The translations under genes and the position numbers were made by a program. Shown piece by piece: positions 6,617 through 8,140 of a stretch of 8,140 nt of DNA. Positions within the stretch are counted from its first letter, which is position 1; each line of letters begins with the position of its first letter. The DNA comes from Candidatus Solibacter sp. (GTDB taxonomy: Bacteria; Acidobacteriota; Terriglobia; Bryobacterales; Bryobacteraceae). A model generated the notes under the pieces. It was given only the letters and a program-made list of their open reading frames with translations, made no database searches and had not been told where the DNA came from. The stretch is from positions 4,560 through 12,699 of the forward strand of contig JAPKZC010000169.1 of assembly GCA_026394025.1 (NCBI GenBank), read 5' to 3'.

Positions 6617-6886
6617 CTCAAGGGTCCTATTCTCCACCGTTGCGTGCCACGCGGGCGGCGGTGCCGGAGGGATTCGGCATTCCCGTGCAGTATCCACCGG
6701 GTCTCTCCAGATCCACGAGTCAGCTTCTCGCTCATGTGCCCCTCGCCTGTTTGCCGTAGCTGCGGTGACCGTGGGGGTGGTAATTGAGGTTCTGGGGAGC
6801 AAGTCCGGCTGCCCTGTTAACCAGGAACGCAAGATGGACCTCGCAGGCACGTAGCTCCGTCCATGCGACGTCGCGCCTGACGCGGG
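6617..6886. other. Convergent intergenic gap with no recognised gene
   Basis: The 270 bases lie between the 3' ends of the deacetylase gene and the minus-strand DUF218 gene. Frames here are interrupted on both strands or are only extensions from neighbouring shadows. A perfect palindrome GCGACGTCGC (6865-6874) and a short stem CTGAC-GCGG-GTCAG (6877-6890) adjoin the minus-strand stop codon; neither has a T-run. A terminator is expected here but none is convincing. Confidence 0.5.
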
Positions 6887-7546
6887 TCAGTCTTCCGGAA
6901 GCAGTTGCTGCGTGAAGCCGAGCGCCTTCAACTGGCGGTAAGCCTCCATTACCTCGGGCGGGACGGCCTGGGCGGCGGACCATCCGCGCCGGCCGTAAAT
7001 CCATACGCGCTGCAAATCGCCGAGCATGATGGGAATCACCTTCTCCGGCGGTAGGTCTTCCGTGAAGTATTCGTCCAGGGTCATACGTTCCGAGGCGAGA
7101 GAGGCGGGAATCTCGGGCCACTCCACCGCCATGGTCGCCCAGACGCGGCGCTGCATAAAGGGCTTGGTGGCGAGGACGACGTTGCGCGGGTGCCCACCGT
7201 TGCGGCACAGCAGTTCGCGGGTGAAGCGGACGTTCTCAGCCGTATTGGCGGCCCGCGGCTCAAGCATGATCCGGTCAAGGGGGACGCCGAGGGCGACGGC
7301 CTCGTCCGCGAACATTTCAGCTTCGGTTTTGTGCCAGTTGGTGGCCAGCAGGTCGCCCTGGTGGGCCATGCCGCCGGTGCACACGAGACTGCGCCCGAAA
7401 CCTTCGTGATAGAGGCGGGCGGCAAAGCGGGCGACGCGGATGTCGTTGGTCCCGAAGACGACGATTACGTCGGCGGGAATGGGGTCGCCCTTGAGCTGGA
7501 GATACTCCCAGACTGTGCGGGCGGGACACAGGGCCGTCTCGTGCAT
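6887..7546 (-). CDS. YdcF/DUF218-family protein
   Basis: The product has 219 residues, with no signal peptide and no membrane helix, so it is probably cytoplasmic. This differs from the SanA/ElyC members, which are membrane-anchored. The family core is clear: ADVIVVFGTND (25-35), IRVARFAARLYHEGF (36-50), LVCTGG (54-59), TEAEMFADEAVALGVP (74-89) and IMLEPRAANTAENVRFTREL (93-112), with VVLATKPFMQRR (123-134) after it. E. coli YdcF has been reported to bind S-adenosylmethionine, and other members influence envelope polymers; the reaction here is unknown. The ATG at 7546 is chosen because the family core begins about 25 residues later; the Shine-Dalgarno sequence is poor. The gene stands alone, convergent with the deacetylase gene, and 179 bases after the epimerase-like gene on the same strand, so joint transcription is possible. 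Confidence 0.87.
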   Translation of the reverse strand: MHETALCPARTVWEYLQLKGDPIPADVIVVFGTNDIRVARFAARLYHEGFGRSLVCTGGMAHQGDLLATNWHKTEAEMFADEAVALGVPLDRIMLEPRAANTAENVRFTRELLCRNGGHPRNVVLATKPFMQRRVWATMAVEWPEIPASLASERMTLDEYFTEDLPPEKVIPIMLGDLQRVWIYGRRGWSAAQAVPPEVMEAYRQLKALGFTQQLLPED

Positions 7547-7725
7547 TTGGTTTCATTGTCGCAGGATGGACCGTTAGACACCGATCGGATTGGTCGCTGG
7601 GTAGCGGGACAGCTAAGGAGACGTTCGGCACCCGGCGGAGCGGTTGTGACGCGCCGGTCTGGGCCGGATCAGTCCCGTGAGGTCGGCTTTTCAACGGCAA
7701 TACGCCGCAACCAGCGGCATGCCGG

Positions 7726-8140
7726 CTACGGTTTTACGCCTGCTTCAGCCAGGTAGTCCTGCATCGTTTTTGCGTAATGCGGAAACGCAACTTCCGGCTC
7801 CTCGATCTCGGGATGCCAGCGCTTTTCCCATTCGAAGCAGAAATAGCCCTTGTACCCGTTCTTGGCGAGCACCCGCACGGTTTCCTTAACCGGAATGTCC
7901 CCGGTTCCTGTAAGCACGTAGTGACGGTCCTCTTTGGGTTTTCCAGGAATTGGCACGGAGTCCTTCAAGTGGGTGTGCCGTGTGTATTTGCCCAGTTGTT
8001 GGAAGGTGTCGGCGGGCTTCTCGGACTCGCCGAGGTTAAGCAAGCGGGACCACCACGTTGCCGCGCAGGCGGTTCCGGCCAGGCCGAGCGCGGCGACCCG
8101 CAAGGCCGTGCGTCTCGACAGGACTCCCGCCCCTCTCAGC
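7726..8140 (-). CDS. Tat-signal sugar-phosphate isomerase/epimerase-like protein lacking most of the barrel (5' end outside the window)
   Basis: The frame is open from the TAG at 7728-7726 to the right edge, 137 visible residues, so the true start lies beyond the window. A TTG at 8103 is not a credible start, because it sits inside a Tat motif SRRTAL (8118-8101) followed by a hydrophobic core (RVAALGLAGTACAA). About 20 residues after that core the sequence becomes the C-terminal part of a xylose-isomerase-like TIM barrel: KPADTFQQLGKYTRHTHLKD, then VLTGTGDIPVKETVRVLAKN and GYKGYFCFEWEKRWHPEIEE up to the C-terminus. The His of HTHLKD and Glu of FEWEK correspond to late metal ligands. The family is usually about 270-300 residues, so the first five or so barrel strands, with the early Glu and Asp ligands, are absent. 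It is probably non-functional as an isomerase, either a decaying gene or an assembly gap. Confidence 0.72.
   Translation of the reverse strand, partial: LRGAGVLSRRTALRVAALGLAGTACAATWWSRLLNLGESEKPADTFQQLGKYTRHTHLKDSVPIPGKPKEDRHYVLTGTGDIPVKETVRVLAKNGYKGYFCFEWEKRWHPEIEEPEVAFPHYAKTMQDYLAEAGVKP

Noticed and set aside
6877..6890. Stem CTGAC-GCGG-GTCAG at the end of the DUF218 gene, considered as a terminator.
   Set aside because: It overlaps the stop codon, has only five pairs and no T-run on the minus strand.
7685..7695. A third GGCTTTTCA sequence resembling the -35 block of the ECF promoter pair.
   Set aside because: It continues AC instead of CA, has no CGTC at 16 bases, and lies on the plus strand with no plus-strand gene behind it.
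7715..7724. Palindrome CGGCATGCCG just after the epimerase-like stop codon.
   Set aside because: It is a ten-base palindrome with no room for a loop and no T-run; a terminator or binding site cannot be supported.

Overview
This is a GC-rich bacterial window with nine protein-coding features, two of them cut by the window edges. No rRNA, tRNA, CRISPR array or insertion sequence is visible. The high GC, an ECF sigma factor with a long tail, many exported carbohydrate-type proteins, a Tat-exported sugar isomerase-like protein and a secreted deacetylase suggest a soil Acidobacteriota of the Solibacter/Bryobacter type. That assignment is inferred from style alone; a planctomycete or verrucomicrobial relative is not excluded.

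Left block (1-1608, minus strand): two probably co-transcribed genes of unknown function. The first encodes a secreted protein of 246 residues. The second encodes a single-pass membrane-anchored protein that runs out of the window. A plausible housekeeping-type promoter lies before the first gene. The 233-base divergent gap separates this block from the sigma factor gene.

Central block (1842-5056, plus strand): an ECF sigma factor with a cysteine-containing C-terminal extension, a Tat-exported parallel beta-helix protein, a 37-codon exported mini-ORF and an alpha/beta-hydrolase lipoprotein. The strongest regulatory signal is a matched pair of sequences, GGCTTTTCACA-N16-CGTCCAA, one starting one base after the sigma stop codon and one just after the beta-helix gene. 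Each lies about 30 bases before a start codon. They look like ECF-type -35/-10 promoters and suggest that the sigma factor controls its neighbours.

Right block (5225-8140): a secreted NodB-like deacetylase with a C-terminal region resembling a pseudomurein-binding repeat (plus strand), convergent with a YdcF/DUF218 protein (minus). Last comes a Tat-signal protein (minus, cut by the right edge) that carries only the C-terminal part of a sugar-phosphate isomerase/epimerase barrel, apparently after an internal deletion.

Taken together, the centre and right of the window read as an envelope or extracellular polysaccharide-processing neighbourhood (beta-helix, esterase, deacetylase, epimerase-like), part of it probably under a local sigma factor. 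Substrates cannot be read from the sequence.
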